A stretch of DNA of 64,000 nucleotides from Actinomycetes bacterium (GCA_021808665.1 JAKBBA010000009.1:23755-87754), one strand, 5' to 3'; positions 25,474 to 33,209 are shown, counted from the stretch's first letter. The notes: generated from the letters alone by a model not told the origin. Numbers and translations: made by a program.

Positions 25474-26469
25474 GTGAGTAATCCCCTCGTCGACCCATAC
25501 GGGCGTGTCGTCCGTGACCTTCGGATCTCCATAACCGACCGCTGCAACTTTCGCTGCACGTATTGCATGCCTCAAGAGGGCATGCAGTGGACTCCGCGCG
25601 AACAGCTGCTCAGCTTCGAGGAGCTCACCCGGATCGCCCGTGTGTGCGTCGAACGCTTCGGCTTCGAGAGCATCCGGATCACCGGCGGCGAACCCACCGT
25701 CCGCGCCCACCTTGCAGTTCTGGTCTCCCGGTTCGCCGAGCTCGGAGTCGACCTGGCTATGACCACCAACGGGGCTTCGCTTGCCCAGCAGGCGTCCGAT
25801 CTGGCCCGCGCTGGTCTGAGGAGGATCAACATCTCGCTCGACTCCCTAAAGCGCGAGCGGTTCGCCCAGATAACCGGCCGGGACGCACTTGACCAGGTCC
25901 TCGCCGGGATTCGAGCTGCTCAGGACGCAGGTCTCGACCCGGTCAAAGTCAACTGTGTCCTGGTGCGAGGGGTCAACGACGACGAGGTTCTCGACTTTGC
26001 AGCTTTCGGGCGCCGCGAGGGTGTCGAGGTGCGCTTCATCGAGTGGATGCCTCTTGATGGCGACCACAGTTGGGAAGCCGGGCAGGTCGTTCCGGGCGAG
26101 GAGATAGTCGAAGCGATCGATGCGGTGTGGCCGCTGCTCACGGAGACGGGGGAGCGGCCTCGGGAAGCCTCCCCAGCGGAAACCTACCGTTACGAGGATG
26201 GACGGGGCGAAGTCGGGGTGATAGCGAGCGTCACCAAGCCGTTCTGCGAGTCCTGCGATCGGGTCCGCCTGACCGCCGAAGGTCAGCTTCGCAACTGCCT
26301 GTTCTCGGTCCGCGAGACTGACCTGAGAGGCATCCTTCGAGGTGGTGGGTCCGACGATGAGCTGGCCGAAGCCATCGCAGGAGAGGTGGGTCGTAAGTGG
26401 GCCGGGCACTCGATCGGCCAGGTCCACTTCGTCAGGCCCGCCCGGAGCATGAGCCAGATCGGCGGCTGA
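25474..26469 (+). CDS. moaA: GTP 3',8-cyclase MoaA
   Basis: This radical SAM enzyme performs the first step of molybdenum cofactor synthesis, converting GTP to 3',8-cyclo-GTP. The N-terminal 4Fe-4S motif is C24-x3-C28-x2-C31 in SITDRCNFRCTYCMPQEG. RITGGEPTVRAHL and the INISLDSL segment follow. The second cluster motif is CESCDRVRLTAEGQLRNC near residues 255-272. The end lacks the classical terminal GG but finishes SQIGG, so the double glycine tail is in fact kept. GTG 25474 is supported by AGGAACG 5-6 nt upstream. The length of 331 residues is normal. It sits 108 bp after moeA. Confidence 0.95.
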   Translation: MSNPLVDPYGRVVRDLRISITDRCNFRCTYCMPQEGMQWTPREQLLSFEELTRIARVCVERFGFESIRITGGEPTVRAHLAVLVSRFAELGVDLAMTTNGASLAQQASDLARAGLRRINISLDSLKRERFAQITGRDALDQVLAGIRAAQDAGLDPVKVNCVLVRGVNDDEVLDFAAFGRREGVEVRFIEWMPLDGDHSWEAGQVVPGEEIVEAIDAVWPLLTETGERPREASPAETYRYEDGRGEVGVIASVTKPFCESCDRVRLTAEGQLRNCLFSVRETDLRGILRGGGSDDELAEAIAGEVGRKWAGHSIGQVHFVRPARSMSQIGG

Positions 26470-26551
26470 CGCATACCGGGTGTTGCTTGCCGCCGCAGTT
26501 GGCGACGGCGTCAGCGGTGCCCTCACTGAGCTTCAAGTAGGATATGCCCCC

Positions 26552-27124
26552 ATGTCCGACCACGCTGGTCTCACCCACGTCGATCCCCTCGGGCGCGCCC
26601 GGATGGTCGACGTAACCCCCAAGGACGCAACGCACCGTCGGGCCTTGGCCCGAGCAAAGGTCTTCATGAAACCGGAGACCACGGGCATGGTTGCAGCCAA
26701 CGCGGTGACCAAAGGTGACGTGCTAGGAGCCGCCCGCATCGCCGGCATACAGGCAGCCAAGCGAACGGCTGACCTTATACCCCTGTGCCACCCGCTTCTG
26801 GTTGGGGCTGTGACTATCAACTTCAACCTCGGAGAGAACTTCGTAGAGGTCGAGTCGCAAGTGGAGACCGTCGACCGGACCGGGGTCGAGATGGAAGCGC
26901 TCACCGCCTGCGCGGTTGCGGCCCTGACCATCTACGACATGTGCAAGTCGGCTGACCGTTCGATGGTGATCGGAGAAATGGCGCTCTGGGAGAAGACTGG
27001 CGGTCGAAGCGGCCACTGGCGTCGCCCTCCAGGTGAACTGGCGATGCCCTTGGTGAACACGCCGGTCGGGTCTGTCGAGGAACTCGACGAGCTACTGGGA
27101 CACGGATCCCCTCAAGGCGAATGA
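26552..27124 (+). CDS. moaC: Cyclic pyranopterin monophosphate synthase MoaC
   Basis: MoaC converts 3',8-cyclo-GTP from MoaA to cyclic pyranopterin monophosphate. Conserved segments are RMVDVTPKDATHRRALA, QAAKRTADLIPLCHPL near residue 66-82 and GVEMEALTACAVAALTIYDM near 111-130 with the catalytic Glu/Lys set. The start ATG 26552 has AGGA 11 nt upstream; the open frame further upstream lacks similarity. At 190 residues it is about 30 longer than most MoaC, with an acidic C-terminal extension ending HGSPQGE. Moa/Moe genes are thus grouped, although moaD, moaE and mogA are not present here. Confidence 0.94.
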   Translation: MSDHAGLTHVDPLGRARMVDVTPKDATHRRALARAKVFMKPETTGMVAANAVTKGDVLGAARIAGIQAAKRTADLIPLCHPLLVGAVTINFNLGENFVEVESQVETVDRTGVEMEALTACAVAALTIYDMCKSADRSMVIGEMALWEKTGGRSGHWRRPPGELAMPLVNTPVGSVEELDELLGHGSPQGE

Positions 27125-27322
27125 AGAAGGGACAGCTCCCTGGAGTGAGGAGGCCTGCTTCGGCTAGCGTGTCAGGAGTAAGAAGATCTTCATCATTGGA
27201 ACCCAGCGCTATGCCTGGGAGCGATTTAGCGGGTGGGTCGTTGACTGCGGGCCGGTGGGTATCCACCAGATCGTCTGCTCGTTGGTCTACGCTCCCTCTT
27301 ACCGAAAGGTTGGCCTAGGAGC

Positions 27323-27922
27323 TTGACGACGTTGGTATTGCTTGTTCTCGGTGTCGTGTGGGCAGTTCTGTTGATCGGATGGTTCAAGACCCGTCCAACT
27401 AACGCCTTCCAGGATTCGGTCGTCATGTTCCGGCGGAACCTGTCGGTCCTGGAGAGTTCCTCCCCGAGGAGGATCAGCCCGGCGAACCGTATGCGCGTGG
27501 CCTCCCGGCCTCCCGCCGGTATTTCAGGGCAGAGGCGCAACGCTACGGCATACGGGCGCCCTGCGGGTGTGGCTACGCCGGTGCAGCGTTCGGCGCGCGT
27601 TGGAGCGAACGCCCATGCCATCCGACGTCGCGCAGCGCAGCGCCGTCGCAGAGACGTCCTCTTGTCGCTGCTGGCGGGTGCCTTCGGGTCCTTCCTCCTC
27701 GCGCTGGTACCGGGTATGTCGGCCATATGGTTTGTGCAGCTAATCTTCGACCTTCTCGTGGCCGGTTACGTGGCTGTGCTCTTGCAGGTTCGAGGTGTGT
27801 CGACGGAACGGCAACGCAAGGTCAGCTACATGCCCCCGGCCCGCCAACCCGGCGACCGAAGGCCTCGGGCGGCGTTCAGCCGAGGCTACGGGGACCTCGA
27901 GTTCCAGCAGGTGGCGAACTGA
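27323..27922 (+). CDS. SepX/GlpR-like membrane protein
   Basis: This 199-residue protein has an N-terminal membrane helix (TLVLLVLGVVWAVLLIGWF), a strongly basic disordered cytoplasmic stretch of about 90 residues, and then two adjacent membrane helices (LLSLLAGAFGSFLLALVPG and IWFVQLIFDLLVAGYVAVLL). A short polar tail follows. Actinobacterial membrane proteins of this plan lie downstream of galU-moeA. Examples are Rv0996 and the SepX/GlpR division proteins, which bind the MoeA-like Glp and FtsZ-associated machinery. The assignment rests on topology and gene order, not on motif identity. TTG 27323 or TTG 27332 could be the start, with AGGAG at 27317-27321 favouring the second. Confidence 0.68.
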   Translation: MTTLVLLVLGVVWAVLLIGWFKTRPTNAFQDSVVMFRRNLSVLESSSPRRISPANRMRVASRPPAGISGQRRNATAYGRPAGVATPVQRSARVGANAHAIRRRAAQRRRRDVLLSLLAGAFGSFLLALVPGMSAIWFVQLIFDLLVAGYVAVLLQVRGVSTERQRKVSYMPPARQPGDRRPRAAFSRGYGDLEFQQVAN

Positions 27923-28605
27923 CCGAGACTCCCAGCGGGACCCGCACCTCTCAAGAGTTGTCGGTTGGGGAGCTTGTAAGTCAAGCAGGACTGGAACTGG
28001 CCAAGGCAAACGCGGCTCGGGAAGCTTCTCTGTCTGCGTGCAGGGTCGTAATACGGGCTTCTGGCAGCGCAATCCGGGCGGTTCACAGGCTCGACCCGCA
28101 CCACTACGAGGTGAAGCTCGCCGAGGCGGCGGCTTCGCTGCGTCAAGCGCAGCTGACCACGAAGTGTTTCCCTTCGATAGCCCACGCAGGATTTCTCCAC
28201 GACGCGGAGAAGGAGTACGCCGAGGCCGTGCTGACCAGGGCTCTGGTCGATTCGGCGACCCTGCCCAGTCCTTCCGACATAGACGTCGGAATCCCGGCGT
28301 GGCTCAACGGTCTCGCCGAGGCAGCATCCGAGTTGCGCCGCCACCTGCTCGATCGGCTACGAGACGACCAAACTGATGCAGCTGAGGCGCTCTTCGTCGC
28401 GATGCAGGAGGTCTACGAGGCTCTTTTGGGTGTCGATTACCCAGACGCGGTAACAGCCGGCCTCCGTCGTAGCACCGACGCTTTGAGAGCAGTGCTCGAA
28501 CGCACCCGAAGCGACCTCACGACTACCTTGATACAGCTACGCCTCCAAAGAGCGCTCGACAAGGCCGGGGAGGAATCGCAGCCACGAGGTGACGATACGC
28601 GCTAG
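27919..28605 (+). CDS. Bacterial translin-family protein
   Basis: This protein of about 228 residues is nearly all helical. It matches the translin/TRAX family: SACRVVIRASGSAIRAVHRL, then HAGFLHDAEKEYAEAVLTRAL near residues 91-111, AWLNGLAEAASELRRHLLD near 132-150, and DYPDAVTAGLRRSTDALRAV with VLERTRSDLTTTLIQLRLQ. Translins form ring-shaped oligomers that bind single-stranded RNA/DNA and, in eukaryotes, make C3PO ribonuclease. Bacterial roles are poorly known. No ATG or GTG fits the start. CTG 27919 overlaps the previous stop as CTGA with AGGTGG upstream, and TTG 27958 is the alternative. It ends 18 bp before the tRNA gene. Confidence 0.8.
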   Translation: MTETPSGTRTSQELSVGELVSQAGLELAKANAAREASLSACRVVIRASGSAIRAVHRLDPHHYEVKLAEAAASLRQAQLTTKCFPSIAHAGFLHDAEKEYAEAVLTRALVDSATLPSPSDIDVGIPAWLNGLAEAASELRRHLLDRLRDDQTDAAEALFVAMQEVYEALLGVDYPDAVTAGLRRSTDALRAVLERTRSDLTTTLIQLRLQRALDKAGEESQPRGDDTR

Positions 28606-28623
28606 CCTGAAGAGTCCCGTCAC

Positions 28624-28697
28624 GGGGGTGTAGCTCAGCCCGGAAGAGCGCTACGTTCGCATCGTAGAAGTCGCCGGTTCAAATCCGGTCACCTCCA
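28624..28697 (+). tRNA. tRNA-Ala (anticodon CGC)
   Basis: A complete cloverleaf can be drawn. The acceptor stem GGGGGTG pairs with CACCTCC and contains G3:U70, the alanine identity pair. The D arm is at 28633-28649. The anticodon stem CTACG/CGTAG encloses TTCGCAT (anticodon CGC at 28658-28660). The T arm has TTCAAAT in its loop. A73 is followed by CC, but the full CCA is not encoded. Its 3' half is duplicated at 32673, marking it as an integration site. Confidence 0.93.
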
Positions 28698-28837
28698 CCC
28701 TGTGCTTTGGATCTTCGCGTCTTTCGGGCTGACTTTCCTGGGCTTTCGTGCTGTTTCGTGGCATCCCCATGGGGTTATCAACAGGGTTTATCGACCTGAT
28801 TATGGGTGAATGATCACTCTGCCCTACGCAGCCCTAC
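28652..28837 (+). repeat. Left copy of 186-bp direct repeat (att site in tRNA-Ala)
   Basis: The repeat begins in the anticodon stem of tRNA-Ala and is matched at 32673-32858 with no indels (offset 4021). The first 68 bp are identical, covering the tRNA 3' half and its downstream flank; the rest is about nine-tenths identical. A tRNA 3' half duplicated at a distance is the signature of tyrosine-integrase insertion. The repeat contains TTATCAACA at 28775, a one-mismatch DnaA box, and two head-to-tail CCCTACGCAG units at its end. Confidence 0.88.
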
Positions 28838-29275
28838 GCAGTAGATCTCGCAAGCGAACCGTCCGCACGCTGGGGTTTTGCGTGTGAGCGCGTCGGCCGG
28901 CGCCGAAGTCGCGCCTCTTGCCCTACGCAGCCCTACCGCAGCGTAGGGCAGTGCCCTACTCGAGGCGGGTGGAGAATACGACGGCGTGGCGCGGGCCGAT
29001 TGCCCGTGAGTGACGCGCATCGTCTCGGCCGTGGAGGTCGAGCGGCAACTTGTGGCTTGCCGGTCGGCCAGCAGGCTTGTGAGGTCGCCGTCGAGGATGG
29101 CGGGAGCGATCGCGGTGTCGGGGCCCATGGCGGCCCGGTGAAGACCTCGGTGGCGGAGCGCCTGAGCGGTTCAGGGATCGGCGAGTCCTGCTCGCTCGAG
29201 TGTGGTCCGCCCATGACTTGGCATCAAGGCGCTGTCGCACCCCTCGCGTAGGCTCGTCGTCGAGGAGGTGGGCCC
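28838..29275. other. Gene-poor stretch with arm-type repeats
   Basis: No convincing gene is seen between the att repeat and 29276, although open frames run on the minus strand. It holds a 41-bp block at 28921-28961, repeated exactly at 32931-32971. The block combines CCCTACGCAG with its inverted partner GCGTAGGG and could fold into a hairpin. Such repeats flanking a tRNA att site look like integrase or excisionase arm-binding sites. Confidence 0.6.
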
Positions 29276-29602
29276 GTGGCTGACCACAGCACGATCGAGT
29301 GGACCGAGGCGACTTGGAATCCGACGACTGGTTGTGATCGAACGTCGCCGGGATGCGACCACTGCTATGCGCTCACGCTCGCGCGGAGGCTCAAAGCAAT
29401 GGGCAACCCCAAATACCAAGTCGACGGTGACCCTCGCACTTCAGGCCCCGGTTTCGGGATCACGCTCCACAAGGACCAGCTGGACCTGCCCAGACGATGG
29501 GTCACACCACGGACGATCTTCGTCAACTCGATGAGCGACCTCTTCCACCCGGCCGTGCCCGACTCGTTCATCGCTGATGTCTTCGCTGTCATAAGCGACA
29601 CG
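29276..29602 (+). pseudogene. Phage Gp37/Gp68-like (DUF5131) gene interrupted by an IS
   Basis: The first 109 codons match the phage Gp37/Gp68 family: STIEWTEATWNPTTGC, then SPGCDHCYALTLARRL with a radical-SAM-like cysteine cluster, DQLDLPRRW, IFVNSMSDLFHP and FIADVFAVISDTP. Intact members run to about 230-270 residues. Similarity ends exactly at the left end of the IS (29603), and the frame stops at 29650 inside it. GTG 29276 has GAGGAGG about 10 nt upstream. No downstream half is recognised after the IS. Confidence 0.75.
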
Positions 29603-30917
29603 CCTGAAGGGTCCAAGTACTCGATCGCCCGCTTGACCAGCGGCTATTGAGACAGCGAAGCTCGCCAACTATGGCGCTCAGCTTTCTCTACAGCCTGGTC
29701 CGCCGTGTCGCCGAACTGCTTCGGATCCATCGGATGGACGCCGCCGCCAAGGACGCCGAGATCCTCGTACTCCGTCACCAACTCGCCGTCCTACGCCGCC
29801 AGGGCACCCGTCCCCGATTCTCCTGGTCCGACCGGGCGCTCATCGCCACCCTGGCGAAGCTGGTGCCACGCGAGCGGTGGGCAGCGTTCCTCGTCACCCC
29901 CGAGACGATCCTGCGCTGGCATCGGGCCCTCGTCCGCCGCCGCTGGACCTATTCCCACCGTGGGCCGGGCCGGCCACCCCTGCCCCAGGAGACCATCGAG
30001 CTGATCGTACGCCTCGCCCGCGAGAATCCCCGCTGGGGCTACTTGAGGATTGTTGGCGAGTGCAAGAAGCTCGGTGTCACCGTGTCCAAGGGCAGCGTCG
30101 CCAACGTGCTGCGCAACCACGGACTGTCACCAGCCCCTCGTCGGGCAGGACCAACGTGGACCGAGTTCCTCCGAGGCCAGGCCAAAGGCATCGTGGCGAC
30201 CGACTTCTTCCATGTCGATTCGGTGCTGCTGCGCCGCTACTACGTGCTGTTCGTGATCGAGGTGGAGACTCGCGTCGTGCACCTGCTCGGCGTGACGACG
30301 AACCCGAGCGGACCGTGGGTCACCCAGGTCGCCCGGAACTTCTGTAGTGATCTCGAGGACAGCGCCAAACGCTTCCGGTTCTTGATCCGTGACCGGGACA
30401 GCAAGTTCACGTCCGGCTTCGACGCCATCTTCGCCTCAATCGGCGTCGAGGCCATCAAGATCCCGGTCAGATCGCCGCGAGCGAACGCGTTCACCGAACG
30501 GTTCGTGCGGACCGTCCGCACCGAGTGCCTCGACAACCTGCTCATCCGCTCTCGACGTCATATTGAAGCGACCGTCAACGAGTACCTCCGCCACTACAAC
30601 CAAGCGAGGCCGCACCGATCCCTTGATCTTGCTCAGCCGATCCCGCGGCCGGCGCCAGCTGCCGGTCACACGATCAACCGACGCGACGTGCTCGGCGGCA
30701 TCATCCACGAGTACGACATCGCAGCTTGAGCCTCGGCCGACGAAGGCCTGGTCGGACAACCCCATAACGACTGGTGCCTCTCCTGACGAGCGTCGGAGTT
30801 GAGCCAGCAGACTCGCGAGCTGGTCCAGCCACCGTTGACTCGTGCAGGCTTGACACGGTGCTCGCCCGGCCGTTCGCACTCGATGATGGCCAGCGTCGAG
30901 TTTCTGGACCCTTCAGG
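29603..30917. mobile_element. 1.3-kb insertion sequence with 22-bp terminal inverted repeats
   Basis: The left end 29603-29624 and the right end 30896-30917 are inverted repeats matching at 19 of 22 positions (CCTGAAGGGTCCA outermost). The element carries one transposase gene and about 190 bp of non-coding DNA at its right end. No clear target duplication is seen. It disrupts the Gp37/Gp68-like gene. Confidence 0.75.
29671..30729 (+). CDS. DDE transposase with integrase core (IS3/IS481-like)
   Basis: This 352-residue transposase appears intact. It has an N-terminal helical region (AEILVLRHQLAVLRRQ), a winged-helix DNA-binding part (ILRWHRALVRRRWTYSHRGP and ARENPRWGYLRIVGECKKLG) and a retroviral-type integrase core. 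The DDE residues are the Asp in IVATDFFHVDS near 173, the Asp in IRDRDSKF near 240, and the Glu in NAFTERFVRTVRTECLD near 274. It is related to, but clearly diverged from, the frameshifted transposase at 33318-34392. ATG 29671 starts the MALSFLY segment shared by both. The two elements have different terminal repeats, so they are distinct IS types. Confidence 0.88.
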   Translation: MALSFLYSLVRRVAELLRIHRMDAAAKDAEILVLRHQLAVLRRQGTRPRFSWSDRALIATLAKLVPRERWAAFLVTPETILRWHRALVRRRWTYSHRGPGRPPLPQETIELIVRLARENPRWGYLRIVGECKKLGVTVSKGSVANVLRNHGLSPAPRRAGPTWTEFLRGQAKGIVATDFFHVDSVLLRRYYVLFVIEVETRVVHLLGVTTNPSGPWVTQVARNFCSDLEDSAKRFRFLIRDRDSKFTSGFDAIFASIGVEAIKIPVRSPRANAFTERFVRTVRTECLDNLLIRSRRHIEATVNEYLRHYNQARPHRSLDLAQPIPRPAPAAGHTINRRDVLGGIIHEYDIAA

Positions 30918-30974
30918 GTGTGGAAACCCCGAGTGTTGTTCCACTCGGTCCCCGATGGCGAGAGGAGGTCCCGC

Positions 30975-31145
30975 TCACCCTTCCCCGCCCAACTCCTCGA
31001 CCAGCACCATCTCCGCGCACGCCGGGCACTCCCCTCCCGCCCCAAGCCGGCGGCAGAACACATTGCACTCCGGGCAGCGGCGCTCCACCAGCCGTTCCCC
31101 GCAACTCGGGCACTCGTACACCACGCTCACCACACCAACAGCCAC
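30975..31145 (-). CDS. Small zinc-ribbon protein
   Basis: This 56-residue protein has three CxxC pairs (CPSC, CPEC and CPAC) plus an extra Cys, and then an acidic end (VLVEELGGEG). It is likely a compact zinc-binding module with no other domain. GTG 31145 is chosen because GGGAG lies about 9 nt upstream; the frame is open to 31202. Function is unknown. Similar short ribbons occur on actinobacterial plasmids and islands. It begins 58 bp after the right end of the IS. Confidence 0.6.
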   Translation of the reverse strand: MAVGVVSVVYECPSCGERLVERRCPECNVFCRRLGAGGECPACAEMVLVEELGGEG

Positions 31146-31232
31146 GACACTTTCTCCCTTTGCTCGGCGCCCGGCCCGCTCGCACCAACCGGGCCCCGTC
31201 ACGCAGGAGCAGCGCTGCGCTCCTTCATCACA

Positions 31233-31733
31233 TCAAGGATCGCTTATGGCTGCTGCCTGCTCTTCGGTCGATAGCCGCATCCGTACGCCGACGAAGCGGA
31301 CCAGGGAGGTGAGCTGGCGGTCACGCATCGCGAGATATGCGGTGCCAACGCGAGCGAAGCCGCCATCAAGGGCTCCATCCAGCTCGCCAGGGATCTGAAC
31401 CGGCTCAGGGTCCAATCCCAAGACCCGCTCCACCTGCGCCCGGCTGGCGGGACCTCCGATGTCGACTGAAGCCAGGAGGTGAAAGTAGAGGAGTTCGGCT
31501 GCGAACGGTACCGTCTCCAGCGGTGCACCTTCTAACTGGCCGGAGGGTTTGACGATGAAGCTGTCCGACCCGAGTAGCGGCGCGTCGACGAAATGAGCCG
31601 TCAGATCGGCCACCACCGAACAGTCCAGACTGGTCTTCCGGGTGTGAAGGCCGAGCCATCCCCGCTGGGCCCGTTGTCGAGCACCTGCCGGGCCGCCCGG
31701 TAAGGCGCCTTGTCGGTCATCACCGTTCGCCAC
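31233..31733 (-). pseudogene. Fragment resembling the N-terminal region of McrB-like AAA restriction ATPases
   Basis: The frame of 166 codons contains DSFIVKPSGQLEGAPLETVP, then AAELLYFHLLASVDIGG, VERVLGLDPEPVQIPGELDG and LTSLVRFVGVRMRLSTEEQ. This helical order (AAELLYVHLL, then PVEIP, then the end before a P-loop) resembles the region ahead of the AAA domain in McrB-like methyl-dependent restriction proteins. The frame stops right there, with no Walker motif following, so the motor and the nuclease partner are missing. A remnant of a defence gene is the best reading. Confidence 0.45.
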
Positions 31734-31962
31734 GCATTCCGGTGTCCGATAGTGCCTCCCTCCTTGGTCGACCTAGCCGGTTGCCACCCTCACCTTCTGA
31801 AGCCGTCGAAGCCATGCCCCATTATCTCTGTGACCTTGTCTACTTGCTATCGGGGTCCTTCCGCACGGGGCGAGGCAACCCTCACCAACCAGCGAGTTGT
31901 CACAGCCCGGCCGGGATATTGCCCACCGTACGTGCTTGGCAGCAATCGGACCGGATGACTTG

Positions 31963-31982
31963 TAGCATATCTATGCTATATT
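31963..31982 (+). promoter_or_regulatory. Palindromic operator and -10 of the MazEF-type module
   Basis: TAGCATA (31963-31969) and TATGCTA (31972-31978) are a perfect 7-bp inverted repeat with a 2-nt spacer. TATATT (31977-31982) overlaps its right edge as a -10 box only 6 nt before the GTG start at 31989. This implies a leaderless mRNA and autoregulation by the antitoxin. Confidence 0.6.
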
Positions 31983-31988
31983 GGTGGT

Positions 31989-32225
31989 GTGAGTCGGGTG
32001 AGGGTGAGTACCACGGTGGACGAGGGCCTTTTGCGCAGTGCCCGCGAGCTGCTCGTCGGGTCGACGGACGCTGCGCTGCTGGACGAGGCGTTGGGGGCGT
32101 TGGTGGCTTCTTATCGTTGTGCGGAGGTAGATGCCAGTTACCGTGCTTATGATGACGTTCCGCTGGATGCGCCTGATGAGTGGGGTGATCTGGCATCGTT
32201 TCGTGGCGCAGTTGGGCTGTCGTGA
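31989..32225 (+). CDS. Antitoxin (MazE/VapB-like)
   Basis: This 78-residue protein begins [20 protein letters not shown], a beta strand followed by helices as in ribbon-helix-helix antitoxins. It then has an acidic C-terminal half ([17 protein letters not shown]) suited to wrapping the toxin. GTG 31989 is directly preceded by a palindromic operator. Its stop overlaps the toxin start in a GTGA arrangement, the usual coupling of TA pairs. Confidence 0.8.
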   Translation: MSRVRVSTTVDEGLLRSARELLVGSTDAALLDEALGALVASYRCAEVDASYRAYDDVPLDAPDEWGDLASFRGAVGLS

Positions 32226-32557
32226 CTCAGCTTCCGGCGCGGGGCGAGGTGTGGTGGTGCGAACTGTCGGACGTCGGTCGCCGTCCTGTGGTGGTTCTGT
32301 CTCGCGATGTGGCTATTCCTCGGCTTCGCCGGGCGGTGATCGCCCCGTGTACGACGAACATCCGGGGGTTGTCGAGCGAGGTGGTGCTCGAGCCGGGAGA
32401 CGACCCAGTCCCGCGTCCGTCCGCGGTCAACTTGGACTCAGTTGAGAGCGTCTCGGTCAGCGTGCTCGTCGAGCGTTTGGGCCGGCTTAGCGACGCGCGG
32501 ATGCGCGAGGTCTGCTCTGCGCTTGAGGTGGCTGTGGGCTGTGGGTGGTCGGCGTGA
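32222..32557 (+). CDS. MazF/PemK-type mRNA interferase toxin
   Basis: This 111-residue protein has the PemK/MazF fold markers: [26 protein letters not shown] at the N-terminus, then [16 protein letters not shown] and [13 protein letters not shown], ending with the helix [19 protein letters not shown]. These toxins cleave single-stranded RNA at short sequence motifs and halt translation when the antitoxin is lost. Both reading frame and active-site segments look intact, so the module may still be active and may help hold the island in place. Confidence 0.85.
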   Translation: MTQLPARGEVWWCELSDVGRRPVVVLSRDVAIPRLRRAVIAPCTTNIRGLSSEVVLEPGDDPVPRPSAVNLDSVESVSVSVLVERLGRLSDARMREVCSALEVAVGCGWSA

Positions 32558-32672
32558 CCTTACGTGACCTTATCGAGATGGATGGGGAGGTTTCTTGAGG
32601 GGCCTTGAGGGGATTGCAGGGCTGTGACCTGCATATTCTTCGCTAAGGCCCTGGTCAGGAGGCCAGTATTGG

Positions 32673-32858
32673 TACGTTCGCATCGTAGAAGTCGCCGGTT
32701 CAAATCCGGTCACCTCCACCCTGTGCTTTGGATCTTCGCGCCTTTCGGGCTGACCGTCCTGGGCTTTCGTGCTGTTTCATGGCATTCCCACGGGGTTATC
32801 CACAGGGTTTATCGACCTGATTATGGGTGAATGATCACCCTGCCTTACGCAGCCCTAG
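32673..32858 (+). repeat. Right copy of 186-bp direct repeat (att site with tRNA-Ala 3' half)
   Basis: The first 46 bp (32673-32718) are the tRNA-Ala 3' half from the anticodon stem on. The matching downstream flank follows. This copy contains an exact DnaA box TTATCCACA at 32796-32804. Upstream of 32673 the tRNA 5' half is absent, so this is not a functional tRNA. A further exact 41-bp repeat copy lies at 32931-32971. Confidence 0.88.
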
Positions 32859-33209
32859 GCACGAGGTCTGGCCGCTGCACCGGCCGCACGCTGGGGTGAC
32901 GCGGTCGGCGAGCTCACAGGCGTCTCCGTGCCCTACGCAGCCCTACCGCAGCGTAGGGCAGTGCCCTACTCAGCGAGATGGGCGAGAAGCGCCCGACGTC
33001 ACGCTCTCGGGATGCGTTTTCGCGTGGACGGCGCTGCCCGCTACGTCGATGCGTTCAGTCGCCACATCGGCCCACGCCCAGCCCGCGTTCAGCCGTTCTG
33101 ACCTTGCCGCGCCCTGGGCGCCTCAAGGCAGAAGCAGAAGGTGTCGAGGTCAGTGCGTAGGGCATCGACGCCCTGGAAGCTGACGACCCCGTCGGTGGTT
33201 TAGAGCTAC
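32859..33209. other. Gene-poor flank of the right att repeat
   Basis: Apart from the 41-bp CCCTACGCAG hairpin block at 32931-32971, no gene or named element is seen. The open frames here have no coding character. Confidence 0.6.

Noticed and set aside
27121..27318. Short frame overlapping the moaC stop by ATGA
   Set aside because: The overlap is tempting, but the Ser/Arg-rich product has no fold or conservation signal and no membrane segment; I cannot support it.
28921..28961. CRISPR-like repeat
   Set aside because: Only two copies of the block exist, 4 kb apart, without regular spacers; arm-type att sites explain it better.
28814..29240. Minus-strand frames near the left att repeat
   Set aside because: They run through the repeat units and have no recognisable domain.
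32673..32718. Second tRNA-Ala gene
   Set aside because: Only the 3' half from the anticodon stem is present; acceptor 5' strand and D arm are absent.
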